From: DASUPK01 sp036276255
GTDB taxonomy: Bacteria; Actinomycetota; Thermoleophilia; Solirubrobacterales; 70-9
Reading direction: 5' to 3'
Length of the DNA stretch: 26,002 nt
Assembly: GCA_036276255.1 (NCBI GenBank)
Contig: DASUPK010000145.1
Span: forward strand, 1-26,002
Position numbers and translations under genes: made by a program. Position 1 is the first letter of the stretch. Every line of letters begins with the position of its first letter. Below the pieces are notes generated by a model. The model had not been told where the DNA came from, did not search any database, and was given only the letters and a program-made list of their open reading frames with translations. Below, in pieces: positions 7,158-14,293 of the stretch.

Positions 7158-8144
7158 TCAGTACACGAAGGCGACCGACAGGTAGTACCCGACCACCACG
7201 GTGAAGAGCACGGCGTCGAGGCGGTCGATCAGGCCACCGTGGGGGCCGAAGAGGCTGCCGGTGTCCTTGACGCCGAGGTCGCGCTTGATCAGGGAGGCGA
7301 ACAGATCCCCCATCGGCGCGATCACCCCGATCGCCATGCCCATCAGCAGGGCGTCGATGCCGGGCAGCCAGTCCTGGTAGAGGCCGGCGAACCAGAAGCC
7401 CAGGGTCGCTCCGACGAAGCCGCCGATCAGCCCCTCCAGCGTCTTGTTGGGCGAGATGCGCGGCGTGATCTTCCGCGACCCGAAGAGCCGGCCCGCCGCG
7501 TAGGCGGCCGTGTCGCCGAGGAAGGTGGCTACCAGTACGTCGATCAGCAGGGCGCCGCCATGGAGCGGCAGGTCGCGGAGCAGGACGGCGTGCGAAAAGC
7601 CGATCCCCATCCAGGCGACGCCGAGCATCGTGAACGCAATCGAGATCGTGATCGCCTCGTGGGAGCGGCGGGCGGCGGCGAAGACGAAGGTCAGCGGGAA
7701 GATCGCCGCAAAGACGAGCAGGATCTGAAACGCGGTGCCGTAGTGCGCCGCGATCACCATTCCCGCGGTCACCGCGTACCCGGGCAGCATGATCGGCTGC
7801 TCCGGCTCCGCCATCCGGAAGAACTCACGCAGGCCGAGGACGGCGAGCACCACGAGCGCGAGGGTGAACAGCAGGCCTCCGGCCCCGACGATCGCGATCG
7901 CGAAGATGATCCAGGGGATCGCCACCACGACCCGCGCGGTCGTCTCCGACATCTTGGGGATGAAGCGGCCGAAGGGCCCACCCGGACGCTCCCTGGGCTC
8001 TTCCACCCGCCGCACGACGATCTCCGGGTCGAGTGGGTCCTCCTCGGGGTAGTCGGGCTCGGAATCTCGTCCCGATGACTCCTCGGGCTCCGGCTCGCGG
8101 CCGCGGCCGAACTGGAACGAGGGCGGCTCCAGGTCCTCGGTCAC
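7158..8144 (-). CDS. cdsA: Phosphatidate cytidylyltransferase (CDP-diglyceride synthase)
   Basis: 328 residues from GTG 8144, whose GTGA overlaps the uppS stop. The frame is open to 8264, but that part would lie inside uppS. It makes CDP-diacylglycerol from phosphatidate and CTP for phospholipid synthesis in the inner membrane. Residues 1-65 are an acidic, Pro/Glu-rich cytoplasmic extension. Several hydrophobic helices follow. The C-terminal part has PNKTLEGLIGG and the family signature KRDLGVKDTGSLFGPHGG, then LIDRLDAVLF with the catalytic Asp residues. It is last in the rpsB-tsf-pyrH-frr-uppS-cdsA run and ends 55 bases from the convergent cyclase gene. Confidence 0.95.
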   Translation of the reverse strand: MTEDLEPPSFQFGRGREPEPEESSGRDSEPDYPEEDPLDPEIVVRRVEEPRERPGGPFGRFIPKMSETTARVVVAIPWIIFAIAIVGAGGLLFTLALVVLAVLGLREFFRMAEPEQPIMLPGYAVTAGMVIAAHYGTAFQILLVFAAIFPLTFVFAAARRSHEAITISIAFTMLGVAWMGIGFSHAVLLRDLPLHGGALLIDVLVATFLGDTAAYAAGRLFGSRKITPRISPNKTLEGLIGGFVGATLGFWFAGLYQDWLPGIDALLMGMAIGVIAPMGDLFASLIKRDLGVKDTGSLFGPHGGLIDRLDAVLFTVVVGYYLSVAFVY

Positions 8145-8809
8145 TGCGCCCGCGCTCCGAAGCGCCGCTGGCGCTCGTCGTATTCGGCCAGCGAGGCCTC
8201 GAACGCCTCGCGCGTGAAGTCGGGCCAGAGCTCGTCCCGGAAGACGAACTCCGAGTAGGCGCACTGCCAGAGCAGGTAGTTCGAGATCCGCTGCTCGCCG
8301 CTCGTCCTGATCAGCAGGTCCGGCTCGTGCATCTCGGGTGCGTAGAGGTGGCTTTCGAACTCCTCCTCACCGCCGCCCTGGTACTTCGCGGCCGCATCGA
8401 GAATCTCGGCGCGGCCGCCGTAGTTGAAGGCGACGAAGAGCGTGATGCGGTCGTTGCCATCGGTCTTCTCCTCGGCCCAGTCCATCCGCCCGGTGAGCTC
8501 TTCGCTGATCCCCTCGCGCCGGCCGATGAAGCGCATGCGGACGCCTTCCCCGTCCAGCTCTGGCGTCTCCCGATCGATGCGCTCGGCGAACATCGCCATC
8601 AGGCCGTCTACCTCCTCCCGGGGCCTGGTCCAGTTCTCGGTCGAGAACGAGTAGACCGTGAGCTCCCTGATTCCGAACTCGGCCGCGTCGCGCAGCCGCG
8701 CCTTGACGGCGTCGGCGCCGGCCTGATGCCCCTCGATGACGGGCAGGCCTCGCTGATGAGCCCAGCGCCCATTCCCGTCGGTGATGATCGCGACGTATTC
8801 GGCTGCCAT
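8141..8809 (-). CDS. uppS: Isoprenyl (undecaprenyl) diphosphate synthase
   Basis: 222 residues. A cis-prenyltransferase that condenses isopentenyl diphosphate onto an allylic primer to make the lipid carrier for peptidoglycan. The diphosphate-binding signature ITDGNGRWA spans about 9-17 with Asp11. YSFSTENW follows near 53-60, and the second signature RTSGEQRISNYLLWQ with AYSEFVF is in the last third. The N terminus is very short, beginning only five residues before the conserved VAII strand, and there is no obvious Shine-Dalgarno upstream. Chain length of the product cannot be fixed from sequence. It lies 27 bases after frr and overlaps cdsA by four bases. Confidence 0.95.
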   Translation of the reverse strand: MAAEYVAIITDGNGRWAHQRGLPVIEGHQAGADAVKARLRDAAEFGIRELTVYSFSTENWTRPREEVDGLMAMFAERIDRETPELDGEGVRMRFIGRREGISEELTGRMDWAEEKTDGNDRITLFVAFNYGGRAEILDAAAKYQGGGEEEFESHLYAPEMHEPDLLIRTSGEQRISNYLLWQCAYSEFVFRDELWPDFTREAFEASLAEYDERQRRFGARAQ

Positions 8810-8836
8810 TCGGAGGGAGATCGGTCCGGCCTTCGC

Positions 8837-9403
8837 CTAGACCTCCATGATCTCCTCTTCCTTGCCCTTCAGGAGCGAGTCGATCTCTCCGATGGAGGCG
8901 TCCGTGTGCTTCTGGAGCTCGGTCTCGCCGTGGTGCTCCTCGTCAGAGCCCGCATCGCCCTCCTTCTTCAGGTCGCGGAGGTCCTGCATGACGTCGCGGC
9001 GGATGTTGCGGACCGCGACCCGGCCCTGCTCGGCGACCCCGTGGACGACCTTGACCAGCTCCTTGCGGCGCTCCTCGGTGAGCTCCGGGATCTGCAGGCG
9101 GATCACGTTGCCGTCGTTGGACGGCGTCAGGCCGAGGTCGGATTCCATGACCGCCTTCTCGATCGTGTTGATAGAGGACTTGTCGTAGGGCGTCACGGTG
9201 AGCATGCGGGCGTCGGTCGCAGCCACCTGCGCGAGCTGCTTGAGCGGGGTCTGCGCGCCGTAGTAGTCGATGTTCAGACGGTCGAGGAGATGTGGCGAGG
9301 CGCGCCCAGTACGCACGGTGGCAAGCTCGTTGCGGGTGGACTCGACTGACTTCTGCATCCGGTCCTCGGCGTCCGCAATCAGCTCATCGATCATCTCGCT
9401 CAT
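8837..9403 (-). CDS. frr: Ribosome recycling factor
   Basis: 188 residues, standard length. With EF-G it splits the post-termination ribosome. It begins with the helix MIDELIADAEDRMQKSVEST and carries RTGRASPHLLDRLNIDYYG, the typical hinge region between the helical bundle and the small domain. ERRKELVKVVHG and VAVRNIRRD belong to the long C-terminal helices. The start ATG overlaps the pyrH stop by one base (TGATG), which implies translational coupling. Confidence 0.97.
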   Translation of the reverse strand: MSEMIDELIADAEDRMQKSVESTRNELATVRTGRASPHLLDRLNIDYYGAQTPLKQLAQVAATDARMLTVTPYDKSSINTIEKAVMESDLGLTPSNDGNVIRLQIPELTEERRKELVKVVHGVAEQGRVAVRNIRRDVMQDLRDLKKEGDAGSDEEHHGETELQKHTDASIGEIDSLLKGKEEEIMEV

Positions 9404-10158
9404 CAGCTGCGCACTCCCGGAGTTGGCTCCGTAGCGGGCTTCGAGGACACCAGAGTCCCGACCCTCTCTCCGCTGACGATCCTATCTATGTTGTGCTCGT
9501 CCGCCATGTTGAAGACGTAGATCGGGAGGTCGTTGTCCATGCAGAGCGACAGCGCCGTCGAATCCATCACGCGGAGGCCGCGCTCGATCGCCTGACGGTG
9601 GCTGATCTCCGGCAGGAATTCGGCGCTCGGATCGACCGAGGGGTCCGCGGTGTAGACGCCCTCCACCCCGTTCTTTGCCATCAGGATCGCCTCGGCGTGG
9701 ATCTCGAGCGCCCGAAGCGCGGCGGCGGTGTCGGTCGTGAAGAACGGGTTGCCCGTCCCCGCGGCGAAGATGACCGCGCGGCCCTTCTCCAGATGCCGGA
9801 TCGCCCGGCGGCGGATGTAGGGCTCGGCCACCTCCGTCACGGCCATCGCCGAGAGGACCCGGGTATCGACCCCAACCCTCTCCAGGGCGTCCTGAAGAGT
9901 GAGAGCGTTGAGCACCGTCGCCAGCATGCCCATGTAGTCCGCCGTGGCGCGGTCCATGCCCTCGGCCGCGCCCTCCAGGCCGCGGTAGATGTTGCCGGCG
10001 CCGACGACGACCGCGACGTCGACCTCCTGCGCCCGCACCTCGCGAACCTGGTTGGCGATGCGCTCGATCTGCGCGGGATCCGTCCCGTACTCGAGGTCGC
10101 CCATCAGGGCTTCCCCGGAGATCTTCAGCAGAATCCGGTTGAACGCGGCCGAGGCCAA
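9403..10158 (-). CDS. pyrH: Uridylate kinase (UMP kinase)
   Basis: 251 residues. It phosphorylates UMP to UDP in pyrimidine nucleotide synthesis, as a hexamer of the amino acid kinase fold. RILLKISGEALMGD (8-21) binds phosphate. VVVGAGNIYRG is the glycine-rich loop. GTGNPFFTTDTAAALRA binds UMP, and LMAKNGVEGVYTADP is near the ATP site. The start is TTG 10158, eight bases after the tsf stop, with AGGAG and AGGGA just upstream. No better in-frame ATG precedes the conserved core. It is coupled to frr by a one-base overlap. Confidence 0.97.
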   Translation of the reverse strand: MASAAFNRILLKISGEALMGDLEYGTDPAQIERIANQVREVRAQEVDVAVVVGAGNIYRGLEGAAEGMDRATADYMGMLATVLNALTLQDALERVGVDTRVLSAMAVTEVAEPYIRRRAIRHLEKGRAVIFAAGTGNPFFTTDTAAALRALEIHAEAILMAKNGVEGVYTADPSVDPSAEFLPEISHRQAIERGLRVMDSTALSLCMDNDLPIYVFNMADEHNIDRIVSGERVGTLVSSKPATEPTPGVRS

Positions 10159-10166
10159 GGCTTTCC

Positions 10167-10772
10167 CTACTCCTGCCCCACCTCGAAGCGGGAGAAGCGG
10201 GCGATGCGCACGTTCTCGCCGGTCTTGGCCGCGACCTCAGCTCGCAGGTCCTCGATCGTCTTGCCCTCGTAGCGCTCCTCGTTGAAGTGCTTCTGGTCGA
10301 GCAGGACGAGCTCCGAGGCCCACTTCTTGATCTGTCCGTCGACAATCTTCTCGACCACGTTGTCGGGCTTGCCCTCGGCCTTGGCCTTCTCTTCGAGGAT
10401 CCCCCGTTCGCGGGCCAGGTCCTCCTCGGGGAGGTCATCGATGTGGACGTGCTCGGGGTTCATCGCGGTGACGTGGATGGCGACCTGGCGGGCGAACTCC
10501 TTGAAGTCCTCGTTGCGCGCCACGAAGTCCGTCTCGCACTGCACCTCGACGAGGGCGCCCTTGCGCGCGTCCGCGTGGATGTAGGCCTCGACCGCGCCCT
10601 CAGAGGTGCTGCGTCCGCCGCGCTTGGCAGCCGAGGCCTGGCCCTTCTTGCGAAGGATCTCGATCGCCTTCGGCTCGTCTCCCTCGGCCTCCTCGAGCGC
10701 GTTCTTGACGTCAACGATAGGCGCGCCGGTCTTCTCTCGCAGCGCCTTGACGTCGGCTGCGCTTACCGCCAT
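10167..10772 (-). CDS. tsf: Translation elongation factor Ts
   Basis: 201 residues, a compact form shorter than the E. coli protein (283). It is the guanine nucleotide exchange factor for EF-Tu. The N-terminal UBA-like helices include LREKTGAPIVDVKNALEE (11-28), where the usual TGAG is TGAP. The nucleotide-exchange core TDFVARNEDF is at 81-90. The C-terminal part ends with the module ENVRIARFSRFE. Its ATG overlaps the rpsB stop by one base, and pyrH follows after eight bases, so it is co-translated within the rpsB operon. Confidence 0.96.
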   Translation of the reverse strand: MAVSAADVKALREKTGAPIVDVKNALEEAEGDEPKAIEILRKKGQASAAKRGGRSTSEGAVEAYIHADARKGALVEVQCETDFVARNEDFKEFARQVAIHVTAMNPEHVHIDDLPEEDLARERGILEEKAKAEGKPDNVVEKIVDGQIKKWASELVLLDQKHFNEERYEGKTIEDLRAEVAAKTGENVRIARFSRFEVGQE

Positions 10773-11857
10773 CAGGACTCACCTCCAGTCTGGGTCGGAG
10801 CCGGCTCGGAGGACGTCTCGGCGTCGTCGCTCGGCGGCGGCTGGGGGATCTCGATCTCGGCCTCGCGCTTCGCCTCGGCGGGGTCGCCCTGCCGGTTGTG
10901 CGCGGGTGGAGCATCCTCGGCCTGGGGCTGCGGGATCTCCTCGCCGGCCTCCTTCTGGGCCTCCGCCTGCTTCGCCTCCGCCTGCCTGGCCTCGGCCTGC
11001 TGAGCTGCCGCCTTCTGTTCGGCGGCCGCCTTGGCCTTGGCCTCGGCTTCGGCCTTCGCCTTTTCCTCGGCCTCCTGCTTCGCCTTCTCCTCGGCCTCGC
11101 GCCGCTTGCGCTCCTCTTCCTCGCGGCGCTTCTTCTCCTCCTCCTCGGCGCGGCGCTTCTCCTCGGCCGCGCGCCACGCGGCGGCGGCGCCCTCGATCGA
11201 GGAGCCCAGCGCGCCGATGATCAGGTCGCAGGAGCGGATCGCGTCGTCGTTGCCCGGGATCACGTACTGGACCGGGGACGGATCGCAATTGGAGTCGACC
11301 AGCCCGATGATCGGGATCTCGAGGCGCTCGGCCTCGCGGAGCGAGATCTCCTCGGTCTTCAGGTCGATGATCACCACCGCGTCGGGGATGCGCTGCATGT
11401 CCGCGACGCCGCCGAGGTTGAACTCGAGCTTGCGCAGCTCGGCCTCCATCGACATGCGCTCCTTGGTGGGCAGCAGGTCGAGCCGCCCGCTCTCCTTGAG
11501 GTCACGGAGCTCGTGCAGCCGCTGGATCCGCTTGCGGATCGTCTGGAAGTTGGTGAGCAGCCCACCGAGCCAGCGGCGGTTCACGTACGGCATGCCACAG
11601 CGCTCGGCCCACTCCTCGACAGAGTCGCGTGCCTGCTTCTTGGTCCCGACGAAGAGGATGACTCCGCCCTTCGCCGCGACCTCGGTGACGAACTCCGTCG
11701 CCTGCTTGAGCAGCTCCTCCGTCTGGAGGAGATCGATGATGTGAATCCCATCCCGCTCCCCGAAGATGAAGCGGCGCATGCGCGGGTTCCAGCGCCGGGT
11801 CTGGTGACCGAAGTGAACTCCGGCCTCCAGCAGCTCCTTGATGCCTACCTCGGCCAT
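10772..11857 (-). CDS. rpsB: Ribosomal protein S2 with long helical C-terminal extension
   Basis: 361 residues; the family is usually about 230-260. The S2 core occupies 1-226 and is intact: LLEAGVHFGHQTRRWNPRM (10-28), GGVILFVGTKKQAR (64-77), NRRWLGGLLTNF (93-104) and IIGLVDSNCDPSPVQYVIPGNDDA (183-206). Residues 229-303 are almost entirely Ala, Glu, Lys, Arg and Gln and should form a long single helix or coiled coil. Residues 304-361 are Pro/Glu/Asp/Ser-rich with two EIPQP motifs (307-311 and 336-340). ATG 11857 has AGGAAGG seven bases upstream. It heads the tsf-pyrH-frr-uppS-cdsA run. The tail probably projects from the 30S surface; its function is unknown. Confidence 0.97.
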   Translation of the reverse strand: MAEVGIKELLEAGVHFGHQTRRWNPRMRRFIFGERDGIHIIDLLQTEELLKQATEFVTEVAAKGGVILFVGTKKQARDSVEEWAERCGMPYVNRRWLGGLLTNFQTIRKRIQRLHELRDLKESGRLDLLPTKERMSMEAELRKLEFNLGGVADMQRIPDAVVIIDLKTEEISLREAERLEIPIIGLVDSNCDPSPVQYVIPGNDDAIRSCDLIIGALGSSIEGAAAAWRAAEEKRRAEEEEKKRREEEERKRREAEEKAKQEAEEKAKAEAEAKAKAAAEQKAAAQQAEARQAEAKQAEAQKEAGEEIPQPQAEDAPPAHNRQGDPAEAKREAEIEIPQPPPSDDAETSSEPAPTQTGGES

Positions 11858-11910
11858 CTGACCTTCCTATCGCTTGATGTTGTTCGGTTGCCCTGTCGCG
11901 GCTGCGGGAA

Positions 11911-11926
11911 CCCGGGCGTGCCCGGG
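11911..11926 (-). promoter_or_regulatory. GC-rich inverted repeat in the rpsB leader
   Basis: CCCGGGC-GT-GCCCGGG is a perfect 7-bp inverted repeat about 55 bases upstream of rpsB, with outer GGGA/TCCC bases that may extend the pairing. It may fold in the 5' untranslated RNA and contribute to control of the S2 operon. No known leader family was matched. Confidence 0.35.
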
Positions 11927-11972
11927 CAGCGTCCCGTGCCTCTCGGCGGGGGTTGGGTGCGAAGTCCGCGGG

Positions 11973-11978
11973 ATTGTA
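11973..11978 (-). promoter_or_regulatory. Candidate rpsB promoter -10 box
   Basis: On the minus strand TACAAT lies about 115 bases before the rpsB ATG, which would leave a leader of roughly 110 bases. No good TTGACA-like -35 box is seen at 16-18 bases spacing. The rest of 11858-12044 holds this box, the leader inverted repeat and the hairpin at 12007-12041; no gene was seen. Confidence 0.4.
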
Positions 11979-12006
11979 GGCGTTGAGCGGCGGACGACGG
12001 GGATTT

Positions 12007-12041
12007 GGCGCTTTCCTTCCGCTATGCGGAAAGAAGGCGCC
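12007..12041 (-). terminator. Imperfect hairpin after the pseudouridine synthase gene
   Basis: Two 16-base arms around a TAT loop pair with one G-U and one mismatch. It begins four bases after the pseudouridine synthase stop in the direction of transcription. No clear T tract follows, so it is a probable but non-canonical terminator of the cca-to-pseudouridine-synthase cluster, insulating rpsB. Confidence 0.55.
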
Positions 12042-12044
12042 AAC

Positions 12045-12719
12045 TCAGCCGTTCCGCGCCCTTTCCAGTGCGCCGCGGAGATCCGCGGGAAGCTCGGAGG
12101 TGAACTCCAACCTCTCTTCGGTGCGGGGGTGCGTGAATTCGAGCCGCGACGCGTGCAGGAACTGCCGCTCGAGCCTGTGTCGCCCGCGCGCCCCGTACTC
12201 GGGGTCTCCGGCCACGGGATGCCCGATCGCGGCGAAGTGCACGCGAATCTGGTGCGTCCGGCCGGTCTCCAGCCGCGCATGGACGAGCGTGTCCGCCGGC
12301 AGGGCCTCGATCACCTCGAAGTGGGTCCGCGCCTCCCTCGACCCCGCCCCCTTCACCGCCCGCTTTGTCCGCTGTCGGCGATCGCGCCCGAGCGGCGCGT
12401 CGATCGTGCCCGTTCGGCTTCCGAGGCGCCCCTCGACCAACGCGGTGTACTCGCGCACCACCTCGCGCGCCTTCACCATCCGCGCCAGCTCCCTGTGGGC
12501 CCCCTCGCTCCGTGCCACCACCATCAGTCCGGACGTGTCCTTGTCGAGCCGGTGGACGATCCCCGGTCGCCCACTCTCCCCGCCGACCGCGATTCCCTGC
12601 AGTAGGTCGACGAGCGTCTCCCCCTTGTGCGACGGCGCCGAGTGGACGACCAGCCCGGCCGGCTTCTCGATCACGGCCAGGTCCTCGTCGAGGTGGACGA
12701 TCAGCCCCTCGGCGTCCAT
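12045..12719 (-). CDS. RluA/RluD-family pseudouridine synthase, S4-less form
   Basis: 224 residues. It isomerises uridines in rRNA or tRNA to pseudouridine. The core begins LIVHLDEDLAVIEKPAGLVVH, followed by the catalytic motif GIVHRLDKDTSGLMVVARS, whose Asp in HRLDKDTSG attacks the base. ETGRTHQIRVHFAAIGHPVAGDPEYG is the conserved C-terminal motif. RluD proteins usually have an extra N-terminal S4 RNA-binding domain. Here the ATG at 12719 overlaps the lspA stop by one base, leaving no room for it, so the size matches RluA (about 220 residues). The lspA neighbour is the typical RluD context. Target RNA is not predictable from sequence. Confidence 0.93.
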   Translation of the reverse strand: MDAEGLIVHLDEDLAVIEKPAGLVVHSAPSHKGETLVDLLQGIAVGGESGRPGIVHRLDKDTSGLMVVARSEGAHRELARMVKAREVVREYTALVEGRLGSRTGTIDAPLGRDRRQRTKRAVKGAGSREARTHFEVIEALPADTLVHARLETGRTHQIRVHFAAIGHPVAGDPEYGARGRHRLERQFLHASRLEFTHPRTEERLEFTSELPADLRGALERARNG

Positions 12720-13174
12720 CAGCTTCGCGAGCGCTCGACGTCGAGCAGTAACAGCAGAACCCCGACGACGATCGCCACGTCCGCGAGATTGAAGGTCGGC
12801 CAGAAGGGCAGGTGGATGAAGTCGGTCACGGCGCCGTCGCGCACGCGGTCGGCCAGGTTTCCCAGCGCTCCTCCGATCAGCAGGGCGGCGGGAACCCAGA
12901 CGAGCCAGCCGCTGAGGGACCGGGAGGCGAGGTAGACCAGGAACCCGAGCAGGACGACGATCGTCGCGCCGATGAAGACGGCCGAGATGTCTCCGCCGAT
13001 GCCGAACGCGACGCCCCTGTTGCGCACGTTCTCGAAGGCCAGGAAGGGCAGGACCTCGACCCGGTCTCCGCGTGTCACCAGCGACGTCGCGAGCGCTTTG
13101 GTGCCCTGATCGAGGGCCACCACGACCCCACACGCCGCAAGCGCGGGGACCAGCAACTCCAGCCACTTCCTCAA
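12719..13174 (-). CDS. lspA: Lipoprotein signal peptidase (signal peptidase II)
   Basis: 151 residues with four hydrophobic helices. It cleaves the signal peptide of diacylglyceryl-modified prolipoproteins in the membrane. Conserved elements are LDQGTKALA near 21-29, the NRGVAFGI segment, and the two catalytic aspartates in GNLADRVRDGAVTDFI and FNLADVAIVVG. The annotated start is TTG 13174, whose TTGA overlaps the yggT stop. No clear Shine-Dalgarno precedes it; a second TTG six codons downstream has GAGGAAG upstream and is an alternative. Four membrane helices remain either way. It sits between yggT and the pseudouridine synthase, tightly packed. Confidence 0.95.
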   Translation of the reverse strand: MRKWLELLVPALAACGVVVALDQGTKALATSLVTRGDRVEVLPFLAFENVRNRGVAFGIGGDISAVFIGATIVVLLGFLVYLASRSLSGWLVWVPAALLIGGALGNLADRVRDGAVTDFIHLPFWPTFNLADVAIVVGVLLLLLDVERSRS

Positions 13175-13476
13175 CCGTGAATCAGCGATACGACCACCCG
13201 CCCGACGATGAAGAGGACGAGGATCGCGAGAATCGGGCTGATGTCGATCGCCATCCCGCCTCCGCCGAGCGGCGGGATCACTCGGCGAAACAGGTTCAGA
13301 TACGGATCCACGACCTGGTGGACGAAGTCGACCGTGGCCCGCAGCCAGGGGTAGTACGGCATTCGCGGGACCCAGGAGAGCAGCACCCGGATGAAGATCA
13401 GGATGAAGTAGACGAGGAAGACGGCGCCGACGTAGTCCGCGACGTCGACGCGGCTCAGCGCGAGCAGCGGGCTCAC
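13171..13476 (-). CDS. YggT-family membrane protein
   Basis: 101 residues with two hydrophobic segments (about 15-35 and 80-98) and the family core VVDPYLNLFRRVIPPLGGGGMAIDISPILA between them. YggT proteins are small membrane proteins found beside sepF and proC in many bacteria and linked to cell division, chloroplast nucleoid partition (YCF19 relatives) or osmotic tolerance; the molecular role is not settled. The start is GTG 13476, whose GTGA overlaps the proC stop, and the stop overlaps the lspA start, so it is coupled on both sides. Confidence 0.9.
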   Translation of the reverse strand: MSPLLALSRVDVADYVGAVFLVYFILIFIRVLLSWVPRMPYYPWLRATVDFVHQVVDPYLNLFRRVIPPLGGGGMAIDISPILAILVLFIVGRVVVSLIHG

Positions 13477-14252
13477 TTGCGCACTCGCTCGAGCGACGCG
13501 TCGATCGCGGCGTTGAGCGTCTCCTGGATTCTGTGCTCCTCGAGGGCGTTCAGGCCGGCCTCGGTCATCCCGCCGGGCGAGGCGACCGCCCGCTTCAGGG
13601 CGCCCGGATCTTGGAGATCCAGCAGTCCTCCGGTCGCGCTCATGGAGCGCGCGACCATGCGCAACGCCTGTTCCTCGGTCAGGCCCTCGCGGACGCCCGC
13701 CTCCACCAGGACCTCGGCCATCAGCGCCAGGTAGCCCGGTGAGCAGCCCATGATCGCCGTGGCGGCGTCGATCAGTCCCTCGTCGAGCTCGATCACGTCC
13801 CCGAGCAGGGACAGCAGCTGTCCGACCCGCTCGCGCTCCGTCCCGCCGACCTTCTCCGCGTAGACGACGCAGAGAACGGCCTGCCGGAGCTGCGCGCCCA
13901 GGTTCGGCATCACCCGGACCAGGTCAATGCCCGGGAGCGCTCGGTGCAGGGTCTCGAGGGTGGTCCCGGCGAGGATCGAGAGGGTGGGCGTCCCCGCCTG
14001 GATGAGATCGGGCGCGACCTCGTCGAGGACGTTGGGCTTGACCGCGAGGACGACCAGATCCGATCCGTCGGCGACCGCGACGTTCCCCGCCAGCGCCTCG
14101 CCGCCGACCTCCTTCGCCAGGGCCTCGGCCTTCGCGGGATCGGCGTCGGCGAACAGCATGCCCTCGGGCGCACCCGTCTCGCCACCGGCGGCGGCCCAGC
14201 CCCGCGCGAGGCCGCCCGCCATGTTCCCGGCGCCAATGAACCCGACTCTCAT
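13473..14252 (-). CDS. proC: Pyrroline-5-carboxylate reductase
   Basis: 259 residues. It reduces pyrroline-5-carboxylate to proline with NAD(P)H. The Rossmann loop VGFIGAGNMAGGLARG is at 3-18, VVLAVKPNVLDEV follows near 70, and the C-terminal signature VASPGGMTEAGLNALEE binds substrate. Length is typical. ATG 14252 lacks a Shine-Dalgarno but has TAAAGT seven bases upstream, suggesting a leaderless start. The location between sepF and yggT is a frequent arrangement, although here a secreted-protein gene separates it from sepF. Confidence 0.95.
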   Translation of the reverse strand: MRVGFIGAGNMAGGLARGWAAAGGETGAPEGMLFADADPAKAEALAKEVGGEALAGNVAVADGSDLVVLAVKPNVLDEVAPDLIQAGTPTLSILAGTTLETLHRALPGIDLVRVMPNLGAQLRQAVLCVVYAEKVGGTERERVGQLLSLLGDVIELDEGLIDAATAIMGCSPGYLALMAEVLVEAGVREGLTEEQALRMVARSMSATGGLLDLQDPGALKRAVASPGGMTEAGLNALEEHRIQETLNAAIDASLERVRK

Positions 14253-14259
14253 GGCCGGG

Positions 14260-14265
14260 ACTTTA
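14260..14265 (-). promoter_or_regulatory. Candidate -10 box of a leaderless proC promoter
   Basis: On the minus strand TAAAGT ends seven bases before the proC ATG, with no Shine-Dalgarno in between. It lies in the 41-base gap after the secreted-protein gene. No -35 match is evident. Confidence 0.35.
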
Positions 14266-14293
14266 TTCGGCGCCCGCTATCGGGCCTCGGGCC

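Noticed and set aside
10949..11173. Polypyrimidine-rich tract on the + strand as a regulatory or triplex-forming element
   Set aside because: It is fully explained by the Lys/Glu/Ala codons of the S2 tail on the minus strand.
12720..13166. N-terminal extension of the pseudouridine synthase that might hold an S4 domain
   Set aside because: It overlaps lspA completely, is Arg/Gly/Pro-rich and has no S4-like pattern.
14272..14285. Hairpin GCCCG-CTAT-CGGGC between the secreted gene and proC
   Set aside because: Only a 5-bp stem without a T tract; too weak to call a terminator in GC-rich DNA.
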